Shown in pieces: positions 33,815 through 43,010 of a stretch of DNA of 64,000 bases. The DNA is from HdN1 sp052035295 (GTDB lineage Bacteria > Pseudomonadota > Gammaproteobacteria > Pseudomonadales > Ketobacteraceae). The stretch is from contig JBPOHS010000005.1 of NCBI GenBank assembly GCA_052035295.1, forward strand, positions 79,862-143,861. Reading direction: 5' to 3'. The notes beneath the pieces are model-generated. The model was not told the origin of the DNA. It did not search any database and saw only the letters and a list, made by a program, of their open reading frames with translations. The first letter of the stretch is position 1. Every line of letters begins with the position of its first letter. The position numbers and the translations under genes are program-made.

Positions 33815-34342
33815 TCAGGCATTCGCCAGCAGGCGATCGTACTTCCGGCTCAGCAGCTCATAAAAGAGATCACGCGCCTGGGTAATCCCCTGTTTCAGCG
33901 AGTTGAGCTGATCCGGTGTCAAATCCCGACGCCCCACGTAAACCTGACGCGTATAGGACGTCATGCGGGCGCTATAGACTCGCAAGCCCAGCTCCAGATT
34001 CTTCTCGCCCAGCATCAGCAGTTTGGCCTGGGCATCTGCGATGAGCTTGAAACCTGCCATCAATTCGTCGCTGATCTTCTCCAGTTCCTGTTTGCGGGCG
34101 GCCGGCCAACGATCGGCAAACTGGATGGACTCGTGAACGAGTGTCGAATATTTGGCAAACGTATGGGTAAGGTTGGCCACCTGGGAAGCGACGTCTTCCA
34201 GTATCTGCATGCGGCGGTTCTCCCGGGACGTGCGCTGGTTCATGCTGCGCAGGATGAACCACGTGCTGAGAGCGGCAATCAATGCGCCCAACCCCATTTG
34301 CAGCGTTGCTTCCGTGATTTGTACGTAGGTTTCCATGTTCAT
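33815..34342 (-). CDS. Membrane-anchored protein of unknown function
   Basis: 175 residues. One N-terminal transmembrane helix (about 10-31, GLGALIAALSTWFILR) is followed by a long helical, probably coiled-coil, domain. I chose ATG 34342 rather than the upstream GTG because a GAGG site lies six bases before it. No named family is recognised. The topology (short tail, one helix, coiled region) suits a division or scaffold protein, but that is inference. It is the only gene between the hairpin at 33730 and the PilZ gene and does not look co-transcribed with it. Confidence 0.6.
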   Translation of the reverse strand: MNMETYVQITEATLQMGLGALIAALSTWFILRSMNQRTSRENRRMQILEDVASQVANLTHTFAKYSTLVHESIQFADRWPAARKQELEKISDELMAGFKLIADAQAKLLMLGEKNLELGLRVYSARMTSYTRQVYVGRRDLTPDQLNSLKQGITQARDLFYELLSRKYDRLLANA

Positions 34343-34675
34343 GCGTGCCACCTCGCTGTCAGAAAAGTGTCGGGGTTCGTTGTATGTGGAGATAACTGCA
34401 AAAAGGGGGCCACCGGGTGGAGGCTGTGAGTGTTCAAGGGTGCGTGTTTGTTTGCCGGGCAGGAGTCAGCTTCCTGGGGCCGATGACGTGGGGCTCTATG
34501 GCCGGGCCATGTTGGGAGGACGCTGGTGGCTCAGGATTGTTCGATGCGGGCGTGAGGTGGAACGCTTGTCACGGGTTGGAATGTAGTGTCGGGAGGCAAG
34601 GTTTCACCTCCCGGGAGGTATTGGCGGCAGGGGACTTCCGCACTAAATACTTGTGGGCGATCAAAAAATAGCCTG
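34343..34675. other. Intergenic region without a clear gene
   Basis: About 330 bases upstream of the 33815-34342 gene and downstream of the PilZ gene. A GGGAGG/CCTCCC inverted repeat lies at 34591-34612. No convincing small gene or RNA was seen. Confidence 0.45.
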
Positions 34676-34681
34676 TCAGGC
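34663..34681 (-). terminator. Weak terminator at the PilZ gene end
   Basis: On the minus strand a short palindrome GCCTGACAGGC (34681-34671) overlaps the stop codon and is followed by TATTTTTTGA (34670-34661). The stem is only four or five base pairs, so termination is weakly supported. Confidence 0.35.
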
Positions 34682-35047
34682 GCGGTCATGTATCCGCCAC
34701 AATGAGTCGAACTCGCGCTCCAGCAAACGCTGGTCTCCCATATTGAGCTCGACGAGCCGACGAAGGTGTGAGGCACTGTCAACATCCAGCTGTTCGCACT
34801 GGATGCCGAGACGGCCATCCTTTGCATAACGGGCCTGCCCCCGCATGGTGATGCGGGTCTGTTGATCCGACAGCAGCAGCTCGAGGGCCAGGGGGCTGCC
34901 GGGCTCGATCTGGCAGTCTTCCGGGGTGGCCACCAATGCGCCGTGCAAGCTGATGTCGATGACATGAGTGTTCCACCCCTGGTCTGCGGTTTGCAGGCGG
35001 GCATCGGCATCAAATTGAATGCGGGTGAACTGTCTTTTGTCTTCCAT
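34676..35047 (-). CDS. PilZ domain protein
   Basis: 123 residues. The two c-di-GMP contact motifs of PilZ proteins are present: R-x-x-x-R as R5-Q-F-T-R9 and D-x-S-x-x-G as D-I-S-L-H-G (about residues 31-36). The rest is a short beta-barrel with a C-terminal helix pair. A c-di-GMP effector role is expected from the family; the target is unknown. It stands alone, divergent from a small acidic protein gene, and ends with a weak terminator. Confidence 0.85.
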   Translation of the reverse strand: MEDKRQFTRIQFDADARLQTADQGWNTHVIDISLHGALVATPEDCQIEPGSPLALELLLSDQQTRITMRGQARYAKDGRLGIQCEQLDVDSASHLRRLVELNMGDQRLLEREFDSLWRIHDRA

Positions 35048-35232
35048 TTGGGCAACTCATCGCGGGGGATCAAGGCTTTAAGCATAGTTCAATTTGGCGG
35101 GTGGTGCCGTAGACGTGCAGACACCCAAAAAAATTGTTTACACCATGCTATTCTCTATGTATGGTCGCCGGGCATTTTTGAGAACATTTTTCCGGTTTTA
35201 CCTGTAACAAGTAGTGCAGAGGGTCATAGGTC

Positions 35233-35457
35233 ATGAGCGAAGCCCATGAAAATGAAGACTTCGAAGACGATATCGACGAGATTCTCGATGAGCTCGAAGA
35301 TGAGATCGCCAGCCGACTGGACAAAAAGGGCCAGAAGCGTTCCGGCGAATACATGCGCAAGATCGAAACGATCATGGAGCAGCGTCGTCTGAAGGAAGAT
35401 ATCGATTATTACGATATGGATGACCAGGACAAAGAAGGGCAGAAAGGGCGCAAGTAG
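35233..35457 (+). CDS. Small acidic protein of the PA3496 family
   Basis: 74 residues, very rich in Asp and Glu in the N-terminal half, with a second half carrying YMRKIETIMEQRRLKEDIDYYDM. That R-x-x-I-E-x-x-x-E-x-R-R-L pattern is characteristic of short gammaproteobacterial proteins similar to P. aeruginosa PA3496, of uncertain regulatory function. The start has a weak GAGGGT site. It precedes the split PqiA pair by 75 bases and may share a transcript. Confidence 0.7.
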   Translation: MSEAHENEDFEDDIDEILDELEDEIASRLDKKGQKRSGEYMRKIETIMEQRRLKEDIDYYDMDDQDKEGQKGRK

Positions 35458-35531
35458 CCGCTCTTTCGCTTTCAAAGCCGTGGCGTTTTTCGTCACGGTA
35501 ATGCTTGCTTTTGCGGTTGGCGGAGGCTTCG

Positions 35532-36224
35532 GTGAAACCTGAACCGAAGCACGGCCAATCTGCCCCGACGCATCGAATAACAGCCGTTGCACGGCATACG
35601 TCAGCGTTTGCGCTGGACGAATGTCTGGCATGCCTGAATTGTGACGCGCTTCTGCACCAGGGCGAGTTGCCCGAAGGCAAAGTGGCTGTCTGTCCCCACT
35701 GCGGCAGTGTCATCCGCCGCCACAAACGTAAACCGGTACAAAGGACGCTGGCGTTTTCGCTGGCTGGGTTACTTTTGTACCTGCCCGCCAACTTCATGCC
35801 CATTTTGTCCTTTGAAATGATGGGTAATGATGCCAACAATACCTTGGTGAAGGGAGTGGTACACCTGTGGCAGCAGGGGTATTACTGGATGGCGTTTCTG
35901 GTGTGCTTGTGCAGCATGATCATGCCGCTGTTGGAACTCTCCTCGCATTTCATTCTGTCGGTGGCCATGGCGCGCAATCGTTTCTGGCACTGGCATCGCC
36001 ATTTGTTGCGCATGGTACACAGCTTTTCCGAATGGGGAATGCTGGAGGTCTACCTGCTCGGGATTCTGGTCGCGTTCATCAAGATGTCGGACTTGGGTGA
36101 TATCCATATCGGGACTGCGCTGTTTTGTTTTGTCGGACTGCTCATTTCGGAAATGGGCGCGGCCTTGAGCTTTGACGCACACGCCTGCTGGCAACGACTT
36201 GAATTCAGCCGGAGGCAGGCATGA
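35532..36224 (+). CDS. PqiA/LetA-like membrane protein, half 1
   Basis: A 230-residue protein of the paraquat-inducible protein A type. N-terminal zinc-ribbon cysteines are C34-x2-C37 and C54-x2-C57 (CLNC and CPHC), followed by four membrane helices. In E. coli PqiA or LetA one protein carries two such modules; here they are separate proteins (see the next gene). The start is GTG 35532, preceded by GGAGG; a TTG at 35505 is less likely. The stop overlaps the next ATG (ATGA). It should form the inner-membrane part of an MCE transport system with the downstream genes. Confidence 0.85.
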   Translation: MKPEPKHGQSAPTHRITAVARHTSAFALDECLACLNCDALLHQGELPEGKVAVCPHCGSVIRRHKRKPVQRTLAFSLAGLLLYLPANFMPILSFEMMGNDANNTLVKGVVHLWQQGYYWMAFLVCLCSMIMPLLELSSHFILSVAMARNRFWHWHRHLLRMVHSFSEWGMLEVYLLGILVAFIKMSDLGDIHIGTALFCFVGLLISEMGAALSFDAHACWQRLEFSRRQA

Positions 36225-36871
36225 GCCCTTCCCGTTTGCATGCCGACATGCGCCGCGCGATGACGCTGGGAATTGCGCAATGCCCGCATTGTCACCGACT
36301 GCTCTACATGCGCGCGCATTCCCGCTCACAGCAGGCGTTGTGCCCGCGTTGCGGGGGCAGCGTCGGCTTTCGAAAACCCGACAGCATTGCACGCACATGG
36401 GCGTGGGTGATAACGGCGGCGGTGCTGATGGTGCCCGCTAATTTATACCCGGTCATGACTGTGATTTCGCTGGGCAAGGGGCAGCCTGATACCATCATGT
36501 CCGGCATTATTCATCTGGTAGAGGCGGGCATGTTTCCGATTGCAGCGGTGGTTTTCATTGCCAGCATATTTGTGCCCCTGATGAAACTGCTGGGCATTGT
36601 CGTGTTGCTGTTGGTCGTGCAATGGCGCCTGCGGCTCAGCCCTCGTCAGTGTACGATCATGTATCGCTGGATCGAGTTTATCGGCCGCTGGTCCATGCTC
36701 GATTTGTTCATGATTTCGATATTGGTCACGCTGGTGGACCTCGGTGCCATTGCAACGGTATCGGCCGGTGCCGGTGCCACGGCTTTTGCGAGCGTTGTGG
36801 TGACCACCATGTTTGCCGCTGCCAGTTTTGATCCCCGCCTGATTTGGGATTTGGAGGAAAACCATGCCTGA
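36221..36871 (+). CDS. PqiA/LetA-like membrane protein, half 2
   Basis: A 216-residue partner of the previous gene, with its own zinc-binding cysteines C21-x2-C24 and C41-x2-C44 (CPHC and CPRC) and four helices. It begins inside the stop of half 1 (ATGA) and its end overlaps the MCE gene by eight bases, so all three are translationally coupled. The pair together equals one full PqiA/LetA. The proposed role is lipid transfer across the envelope with the MCE tunnel protein; LetA acts this way in E. coli. Confidence 0.85.
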   Translation: MSPSRLHADMRRAMTLGIAQCPHCHRLLYMRAHSRSQQALCPRCGGSVGFRKPDSIARTWAWVITAAVLMVPANLYPVMTVISLGKGQPDTIMSGIIHLVEAGMFPIAAVVFIASIFVPLMKLLGIVVLLLVVQWRLRLSPRQCTIMYRWIEFIGRWSMLDLFMISILVTLVDLGAIATVSAGAGATAFASVVVTTMFAAASFDPRLIWDLEENHA

Positions 36872-39224
36872 AACACCCGTGACGGACGCTCAGGAACCCA
36901 TTCCCCCGATGGGAAGCGCTGAACGCGATGAAGTGGTCATTGTGGAGAAGGAAGGGTTTTCAAAAATCTGGATCGTTCCTCTTGTGGCACTGATCGTGGG
37001 CTTGTGGCTGGGGTACCAACAGTACCTGCATCGCCCGATTGTCGTGTTCGTGCAATTCGACAGTGGCGACGGCATCGTGGTTGGCAAAACCGAAGTGAAA
37101 TACGAGGGCATCCAGGTGGGCACCGTCCGTGACATGGTCATGGCAGAGGGGGCTTCCGGGGTGAAAGCCGAGCTCGAAATGGATTATCGCACCAAGTCCC
37201 ACCTGGTCGAGGGGACGACGTTCTGGCTGGTAAAACCCGAGGTGTCTTTTAGTGGGGTTACCGGGTTGGATACCCTGGTTTCCGGTAATTACATTGCAAT
37301 GAAGGCCGGCAATGGCGCACCCAGGCATGACTTCGTGGCGCTTGACGGCATGCCTCCGCCTGATGAGACGACGCCTGGTTTGCATCTGGTGCTGACAGCC
37401 AATGATCTCGGTTCCCTGCATGTCGGATCACCGGTGCTGTACCGCAAGATTGCCGTGGGTATGGTCAGCCAATACGCACTGCAAGCCGATGGTCGCAGTG
37501 TGGAGTTCAAGATATTTATTTCCCCGGAATATGCGCATCTCGTCAAAAAGCATTCGCGCTTCTGGAACAGCAGTGGTGTGACGGTTGCGGGCGGACTGTC
37601 TGGCATTGAGGTCAAGATGGATTCGCTGGCAAGCCTCGTGGCTGGCGGCATTTCGTTTGACACGCCCAAGCGGGATAACGCTGAGGCTGTGGCTAGCGGT
37701 GAGCAGTTCGTGTTGCACGATGATTATGATGCCGCCCGTTCGGCGCTGATGGCGTATTTGCGTTTTCCGGATGCCAAGGGGCTGGAAAAAGGCGCTACGC
37801 AAGTGCGTTACAAAGGTTTCGTGGTCGGGCAGGTGAAATCCATCACGCATAACCAGTCGTTGGATGGCGCGGTGGCAAAAGTCGCGTTTGATCCGCGTTA
37901 CGAGCATTTCCTCAACGCCGGAACCCGCTTCTGGCTGGTGAAGCCCGAATTGTCGCTGTCGCAGGTCTCCGGTCTCGATACGCTGATTACCGGTGCCTAT
38001 ATCGAGGTGTCGCCGGGCCAAGGCGAGCCACAAACCGAATTCGATGCCTTGTCGGATCCTCCCCGTATTGATTACACCTTGCCGGGGGTGCGCATCAAGA
38101 TTCTCGCCGATGAACTGCCCGCCGTCAGTCGTGGGTCGCCGGTCTTGTATCGCAAGGTGCCCGTGGGTGAAGTGCAATCGTTCGAGCTGGGCAAGCATGG
38201 CAAGGGCATCGTGCTCAACGTATTCATTGAAAAAGCCTATGCGCACCTTTTGAAAAAGCATTCACGGTTCTGGAACATGAGTGGCGTATCCATCAAGGGT
38301 GGGCTCAACGGTATCTCGGTGCAGACGGGCACTTTGCGTACGCTCATCACTGGTGGAGTTGCGTTCTACACACCTGACGATGTTCCCGATCGGGGTACGG
38401 CAGACGAAGGCGAGGAATTCTCGCTTTATCCGGATTATGAAAAAGCCTCGGAGCAAGGTCTGGAAATCGTGATTCGCTGGCCGCAAGGCGATGGGCTGGA
38501 AGAGGGGGCACCCATCAAATATCAGGGCATCACGGTCGGTCAGGTGAAACGCGTGAGGCTGAGTGACGATCTCAAGCAGGTATTGGTTTCCGCGCATCTG
38601 GAACCTTCGGGTGCCAAGCTGGCGCGCAAGGGTACGCGCTTCTGGGTGGTCAAGCCGCAATTGGGCATTACGGGCGCGGCCAATCTCGAAACGCTGATCA
38701 AGGGGCACTACATCATGGTCGAACCTGAGGCAGGCGTGATGGGCAAGGGGCCGACGCAATACACCTTTGATGGTTTGTCGCAAGCGCCGGTGAATCGCAT
38801 GGGAGAATCCGGGCTGAACATCCTGATCTCGTCGCCACAGCGGGGATCGATCAAAGCCGGTTCAAAAGTGCTGTATCGGCAAATGCCGGTGGGCGAAGTC
38901 AAAAGTGTTGAACTGGCGGATAACGCCCAGTCTGTGCTTTTCTACGTGAACATCGAGCCGCGCTACGCGATGTTGGTGCACAAACATTCGGTATTCTGGA
39001 ACAGCAGTGGGGTCGAAGTAGATTTCGGGTTGTTCCGCGGGGCGACCGTACGCACGGAATCGCTGGAATCGATTCTGGAAGGCGGCATCGCGTTTGCCAC
39101 TCCGGAAGGCGCGGCCATGGGGCCGGCAGCATCGCCGCAATCACTCTTCAAACTGCATGACAAACCGGAAAACGCCTGGCTCGAATGGAGGCCCGCCATT
39201 TCCCTGGGCAAGGCGCGCCCATAA
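36864..39224 (+). CDS. Multi-MCE-domain protein, LetB/PqiB-like, six MCE domains
   Basis: A 786-residue envelope protein with one N-terminal transmembrane helix (about 33-54, IWIVPLVALIVGLWLGYQ) and six repeated MCE domains. The repeats start near residues 58, 175, 285, 410, 530 and 655. Each contains a [VIL]xY[KR]x[IFVM]xVG core (e.g. VKYEGIQVG, VLYRKIAVG, VRYKGFVVG) and an FW motif (TFWLVKPE, RFWNSSG). E. coli PqiB has three MCE domains and LetB/YebT has seven, so this is intermediate. LetB forms a tunnel for lipids between membranes. GGAGG precedes ATG 36864. Nothing suggests a frameshift. Confidence 0.9.
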   Translation: MPETPVTDAQEPIPPMGSAERDEVVIVEKEGFSKIWIVPLVALIVGLWLGYQQYLHRPIVVFVQFDSGDGIVVGKTEVKYEGIQVGTVRDMVMAEGASGVKAELEMDYRTKSHLVEGTTFWLVKPEVSFSGVTGLDTLVSGNYIAMKAGNGAPRHDFVALDGMPPPDETTPGLHLVLTANDLGSLHVGSPVLYRKIAVGMVSQYALQADGRSVEFKIFISPEYAHLVKKHSRFWNSSGVTVAGGLSGIEVKMDSLASLVAGGISFDTPKRDNAEAVASGEQFVLHDDYDAARSALMAYLRFPDAKGLEKGATQVRYKGFVVGQVKSITHNQSLDGAVAKVAFDPRYEHFLNAGTRFWLVKPELSLSQVSGLDTLITGAYIEVSPGQGEPQTEFDALSDPPRIDYTLPGVRIKILADELPAVSRGSPVLYRKVPVGEVQSFELGKHGKGIVLNVFIEKAYAHLLKKHSRFWNMSGVSIKGGLNGISVQTGTLRTLITGGVAFYTPDDVPDRGTADEGEEFSLYPDYEKASEQGLEIVIRWPQGDGLEEGAPIKYQGITVGQVKRVRLSDDLKQVLVSAHLEPSGAKLARKGTRFWVVKPQLGITGAANLETLIKGHYIMVEPEAGVMGKGPTQYTFDGLSQAPVNRMGESGLNILISSPQRGSIKAGSKVLYRQMPVGEVKSVELADNAQSVLFYVNIEPRYAMLVHKHSVFWNSSGVEVDFGLFRGATVRTESLESILEGGIAFATPEGAAMGPAASPQSLFKLHDKPENAWLEWRPAISLGKARP

Positions 39225-39258
39225 AGTGCCGCAATGCGCAAACGGCCCGCTCGTTGAT

Positions 39259-40011
39259 TTACTCGTCAAAGGGATTGACGCGGATCAGCAGGGCCATGCC
39301 GGAATCCATCAATAACGCTGTGCGTGAGTGTGGGCGTACGGCAGCTTCCTGACGCAGGAAGCTGACAAACTCGTGGTTGAAACCGCAGCGGGGATGTTCC
39401 TCCAGCACGCGTGTCACGAATCGGGAATCGATTTCATGAAAGCGTGCGCCGATCACATCGCAGGTGGCTCCCTGCTGCATCAGCATGGCCTCTGCACCAT
39501 CTTCCAGTGCTACATGGCCGTTCATGTGCAAGGTGATCATTTCACCCAGCTGACGGGCTCGCCGCTCAGGCATGGCATTTTTCTCTGCCCACCGCATGGC
39601 CGCTTTGGCGCTGTCAATGGAAAAACAATGGCAGGCATGGGTGCAGTGATGTTTGGGGGTAGCGCCGAGGTCATGCAGCAAACTTCCCACCAATAGCAGC
39701 TCTGGGTCGTGCCGGACTTCATCAAGCGTCGCAAACGCCGCTGCCCACAAATAGGTTCGCCACGAGTGCTGTACCAGCGCCATGCTGCCGCATTCCTCGA
39801 TTTCATCGATGGCGCTTTTCACCAGCGCCGTGTCGGGAATGACGATTTCGCTGAAGTCGAGGGCCTTGGTATCATCGAGTCGCAACCAGTTTTTTGCCAT
39901 GCCGAGCGTAATCGGTGTGATCACTGAGCGCACCAGCGACAGTTTTTCTGCAAAGGTAAGTTTGCCGCCGGTCATTTCTGCCCAGGCAAGGCTGCCGATG
40001 ATTGCCGTCAT
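39259..40011 (-). CDS. HD-domain protein (metal-dependent phosphohydrolase type)
   Basis: A 250-residue single-domain protein with an HD motif: an upstream His in QHSWRT (about 81), then H-D in GSLLHDLGAT (about 113-114) and a downstream metal-type Asp. It resembles the HD proteins near cyanamide hydratase and phosphodiesterases. I do not see a partner domain (no GGDEF, no receiver), so substrate is open. It is convergent to the MCE gene. There is nothing odd in length. Confidence 0.72.
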   Translation of the reverse strand: MTAIIGSLAWAEMTGGKLTFAEKLSLVRSVITPITLGMAKNWLRLDDTKALDFSEIVIPDTALVKSAIDEIEECGSMALVQHSWRTYLWAAAFATLDEVRHDPELLLVGSLLHDLGATPKHHCTHACHCFSIDSAKAAMRWAEKNAMPERRARQLGEMITLHMNGHVALEDGAEAMLMQQGATCDVIGARFHEIDSRFVTRVLEEHPRCGFNHEFVSFLRQEAAVRPHSRTALLMDSGMALLIRVNPFDE

Positions 40012-40102
40012 GCTTCATTCTCGTGGAAAAAACAGACGATAGCATTACCCGCCTATTGAGGTACAGTCTTTGACCTCGCCTGAAACAAGGACAGGAGCTC
40101 CT

Positions 40103-40885
40103 ATGGTACGCGTAGAAAAACGCCCCCCGTTGTGCTGGATTTCAATTGATCGACCGCAACTCCGTAATGCCGTTGATGGTGCAGCGGCCGCCGCATTGGC
40201 CGCCGCTTTTCGCGATTTCGATGCTGACGAGTCCTTGTCGGTGGCTATTTTGTCAGGGCAGGGTGATCACTTTTGCGCGGGTGCCGATCTCAAGGCGGTC
40301 GCCAGCGGCGATCAGTCACGCGCCAACCAGCTCGACGCAGAGGGGGATGGCCCGATGGGCCCCACCCGCATGCAGCTCAACAAGCCAGTGATTGCTGCCG
40401 TTAGTGGTTATTGTGTGGCTGGCGGCCTTGAGCTGGCGTTATGGTGCGACCTGCGGGTGGCTGATGAAACGGCGGTGTTCGGGGTTTTCTGCCGCCGCTT
40501 TGGGGTGCCCTTGATTGATGGTGGCACGGTACGTTTGCCGCGAGCCATTGGTATGAGTCGCGCGATGGATCTCATTCTGACCGGGCGCCCGGTGGGAGCC
40601 GATGAGGCGCTGCAGATCGGGCTGGCCAATCGGGTGGTGAAGCCGGGTGAATTGCACTCTGCCACTGAAGCCCTGGCGTTACAGATTGCCGGTTTTCCGC
40701 AAGTCTGTATGCGGGGGGACAGGCGAAGTGCTTATGAGCAGTGGGGCATGGACGAGCGGGCGGCGATGGCAAATGAGTTCCATTGGGGAATGCAGGCGCT
40801 GGCGAAGGGGGAGACGTTGGCCGGGGCGACGCGATTTTCTTCCGGGCAGGGAAGGCACGGGGATTTTGGCGGGAAGTCCGAGTAG
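40103..40885 (+). CDS. Crotonase-superfamily protein (enoyl-CoA hydratase-like)
   Basis: A 260-residue crotonase fold. The oxyanion-hole part HFCAGADLKAV is standard, and VAGGLELALWCD is present. In a classical hydratase Glu144 and Glu164 bear the catalysis; at these places this protein reads F-C-R-R-F-G (Cys in the Glu144 position) and AMDL (Asp at the Glu164 position). So a plain hydratase activity is doubtful and it may catalyse another crotonase reaction. ATG 40103 has a CAGGAG site; a TTG 33 bases upstream is not used. It is divergent from the HD protein gene. Confidence 0.8.
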   Translation: MVRVEKRPPLCWISIDRPQLRNAVDGAAAAALAAAFRDFDADESLSVAILSGQGDHFCAGADLKAVASGDQSRANQLDAEGDGPMGPTRMQLNKPVIAAVSGYCVAGGLELALWCDLRVADETAVFGVFCRRFGVPLIDGGTVRLPRAIGMSRAMDLILTGRPVGADEALQIGLANRVVKPGELHSATEALALQIAGFPQVCMRGDRRSAYEQWGMDERAAMANEFHWGMQALAKGETLAGATRFSSGQGRHGDFGGKSE

Positions 40886-40891
40886 CGGTTG

Positions 40892-40914
40892 AGCAGGGAT
40901 TTTTTCTCCCTGCT
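40892..40914. terminator. Hairpin between crotonase and murJ
   Basis: AGCAGGGA (40892-40899) and TCCCTGCT (40907-40914) form an 8-bp stem with a T-rich loop between two convergent genes. It may act on both strands; there is no separate T-run. Confidence 0.4.
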
Positions 40915-40942
40915 TAATCCGTCGCTCCCAAAATTTTCAGCA

Positions 40943-42505
40943 TCAACGTCTGATCGCCTTTTTCAGATTCATTCCTGTCAGCAACAGTGCGCCGAAATAG
41001 ATGACGGCAGCAGCCACCAGGCAGCCTGCCATCGTGGCGATGCGCACCAGCGGCGTGGCGGCCAGCTCGATCCACTGGATATGCGTGCTCGCCCACCAGA
41101 AGGCGCCGCTTAGCAAGCCCGTTGCAAATACTATGCGTGTGCTGAACAGCAGCCAGCCCTTCGATGGGGTGTAACGTCCCGCGCGACGCAACCCGACCAG
41201 CAGCCACAGGGCGTTGATCAATGATCCGAGGCCGATCGATAACGCGAGCCCTGCATGCTCAAGTTGTGGTACCAGTACCGCGTTGAAGCCCTGGGTGATC
41301 ACCAATACCGTGATGCCGATTTTGACCGGTGTGCGGATATCCTGGGTGGCGTAAAAACCGGGTGCCAGCACTTTGACCCCTATCAAGCCCAGCAACCCGA
41401 CACCATAACAGGCGAGTGCGATCACGGTTTTGTCGACGTCGTTGGCGCTGAATTTTCCGTAATGATACAGAACCGTCACCAGTGGCTTGGCAAACAACAA
41501 TAACGCGGCAGCTGCGGGGAGGGCGAGCAGTAGTACCAGGCGCAGCCCCCAGTCCAGCAGGTCAGAGAAACGATGAACGTCGCCGCTGGCCTGGGCGCGC
41601 GACAACTGTGGCAGCAGCACAACGCCCAGTGCCACACCGAGCAGGGCGGTGGGGAATTCCATCAGGCGGTCGGCGTAGGTGAGCCAGGAGACGGCACCAG
41701 GACCAACGTGTGAAGCGATCTGTGTATTGATCAGTAGTGAGATTTGAGCCACCGACACGCCGAGAATGGCGGGAGCCATTTGTTTCAGCACACGCCCGAC
41801 ACCTGGGTGTGCGCGGGCTTCCCGCCAGCCGGCCAGCGTCAGTCGCAGACGTGGCATCATGCCGATTTTCAGCAGTGCTGGCACCTGAGCGCCCAGTTGC
41901 AGCATGCCGCCGATCATGACGCCAATGGCGAGTGCATAGACGGGTTCGATACCGTTTTGTTCCAGCAGTGGGGCGCCGATAAGGGCAGCGCTGATAACGG
42001 CGACGTTAAGGAGTACCGGTGTCACGGCAGGAACGGCGAACCGACTCCAGGTGTTGAGAATGCCTGCGCTCAGTGCTACCAACGACATGAAGGCGATATA
42101 AGGAAACATGATGCGCGTCATGACGGTGGCGGCATCATAGCCGCCGGTTTCCTGCAGGCCGGACGCCATCAGCCAGACAAGGCCGGGAGCACCCACCACG
42201 CCCACCAGGCTGACCAGCAGCAGGGTGATGGCCAGCACCGTACCAACGGCGTTAATGAGTGCGTGGGTCGCTTCGTCTCCTTTCTGTGTGCGGGTTTCCG
42301 CCAGAATGGGCACAAACGCCTGTGAAAAGGCCCCTTCGGCAAACAGGCGGCGCAGCAGGTTGGGAATGCGGAACGCGACGTTGAATGCATCGGTCGTGGC
42401 GCTGGCGCCAAACGCATAGGCGATCAACAGTTCGCGTACGAGCCCGGTGATGCGGGACAGCAGGGTGAAAAACGAAACCACAGAGGCGGAACGAAGCAGG
42501 CTCAT
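40943..42505 (-). CDS. murJ: Lipid II flippase MurJ
   Basis: A 520-residue polytopic protein (about 14 helices) of the MOP/MviN family, which flips lipid II for peptidoglycan synthesis. The N-terminus MSLLRSASVVSFFTLLSRITG and the family region around DAFNVAFRIPNLLRRLFAEGAFSQAFVPI match the family. It starts at ATG 42505, with a basic tail KKAIRR at the end. The murJ-yceH vicinity on the same strand is like that in E. coli. Normal length. Confidence 0.96.
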   Translation of the reverse strand: MSLLRSASVVSFFTLLSRITGLVRELLIAYAFGASATTDAFNVAFRIPNLLRRLFAEGAFSQAFVPILAETRTQKGDEATHALINAVGTVLAITLLLVSLVGVVGAPGLVWLMASGLQETGGYDAATVMTRIMFPYIAFMSLVALSAGILNTWSRFAVPAVTPVLLNVAVISAALIGAPLLEQNGIEPVYALAIGVMIGGMLQLGAQVPALLKIGMMPRLRLTLAGWREARAHPGVGRVLKQMAPAILGVSVAQISLLINTQIASHVGPGAVSWLTYADRLMEFPTALLGVALGVVLLPQLSRAQASGDVHRFSDLLDWGLRLVLLLALPAAAALLLFAKPLVTVLYHYGKFSANDVDKTVIALACYGVGLLGLIGVKVLAPGFYATQDIRTPVKIGITVLVITQGFNAVLVPQLEHAGLALSIGLGSLINALWLLVGLRRAGRYTPSKGWLLFSTRIVFATGLLSGAFWWASTHIQWIELAATPLVRIATMAGCLVAAAVIYFGALLLTGMNLKKAIRR

Positions 42506-42538
42506 GTAAACCGTTATTGTTTGTGGGGGTGAGCGGGG

Positions 42539-42922
42539 TTATTTGGCGCCAAGCAACTCGATCTGGTAACCGTCCGGATCTTTCACGAAAGCCAAAATGG
42601 TGGTGCCGTGTTTCATGGGGCCGGCTTCGCGGGTGATCACACCACCACGTGCGCGGATTTTCTCGCACGCCTCGTAAACATTGTCGACCTCCAGCGCAAT
42701 ATGGCCATAACCGTTGCCGAGTTCGTAATGCTCTGTGTCCCAATTATGGGTGAGTTCGATGACGGCACCTTCGGATTCCGGGCCAAAGCCCACAAAGGCA
42801 AGTGTAAAGCGGCCTTCCGGATAATCCTTGCGACGCAACAGGGTCATGCCCAGCACCTCGGTGTAAAAGGCAATGGAGCGATCAAGGTTGCCGACGCGAA
42901 GCATGGTGTGAAGCAGACGCAT
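42539..42922 (-). CDS. gloA: Lactoylglutathione lyase (glyoxalase I)
   Basis: A 127-residue enzyme that converts the hemithioacetal of methylglyoxal and glutathione to S-D-lactoylglutathione. The sequence MRLLHTMLRVGNLDRSIAFYTEVLGM is diagnostic. Metal ligands are expected at His5 (LLHTMLR), the Glu in GAVIELTHNW, the His in GYGHIALEV and the Glu in DGYQIELL. ATG 42922 has a GAGGAG site; a 5' extension to 43150 is rejected. Divergence from yceH is absent: both genes are on the minus strand with an 88-base gap. Confidence 0.95.
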   Translation of the reverse strand: MRLLHTMLRVGNLDRSIAFYTEVLGMTLLRRKDYPEGRFTLAFVGFGPESEGAVIELTHNWDTEHYELGNGYGHIALEVDNVYEACEKIRARGGVITREAGPMKHGTTILAFVKDPDGYQIELLGAK

Positions 42923-43010
42923 GTTGAACTCCTCAAAGGTATAACGACCTTGCCGCAAGGCGGTGCGCCGCAGTATACGCCGATCGCACCAGAGCGGCCA
43001 CGTTGCTTGC

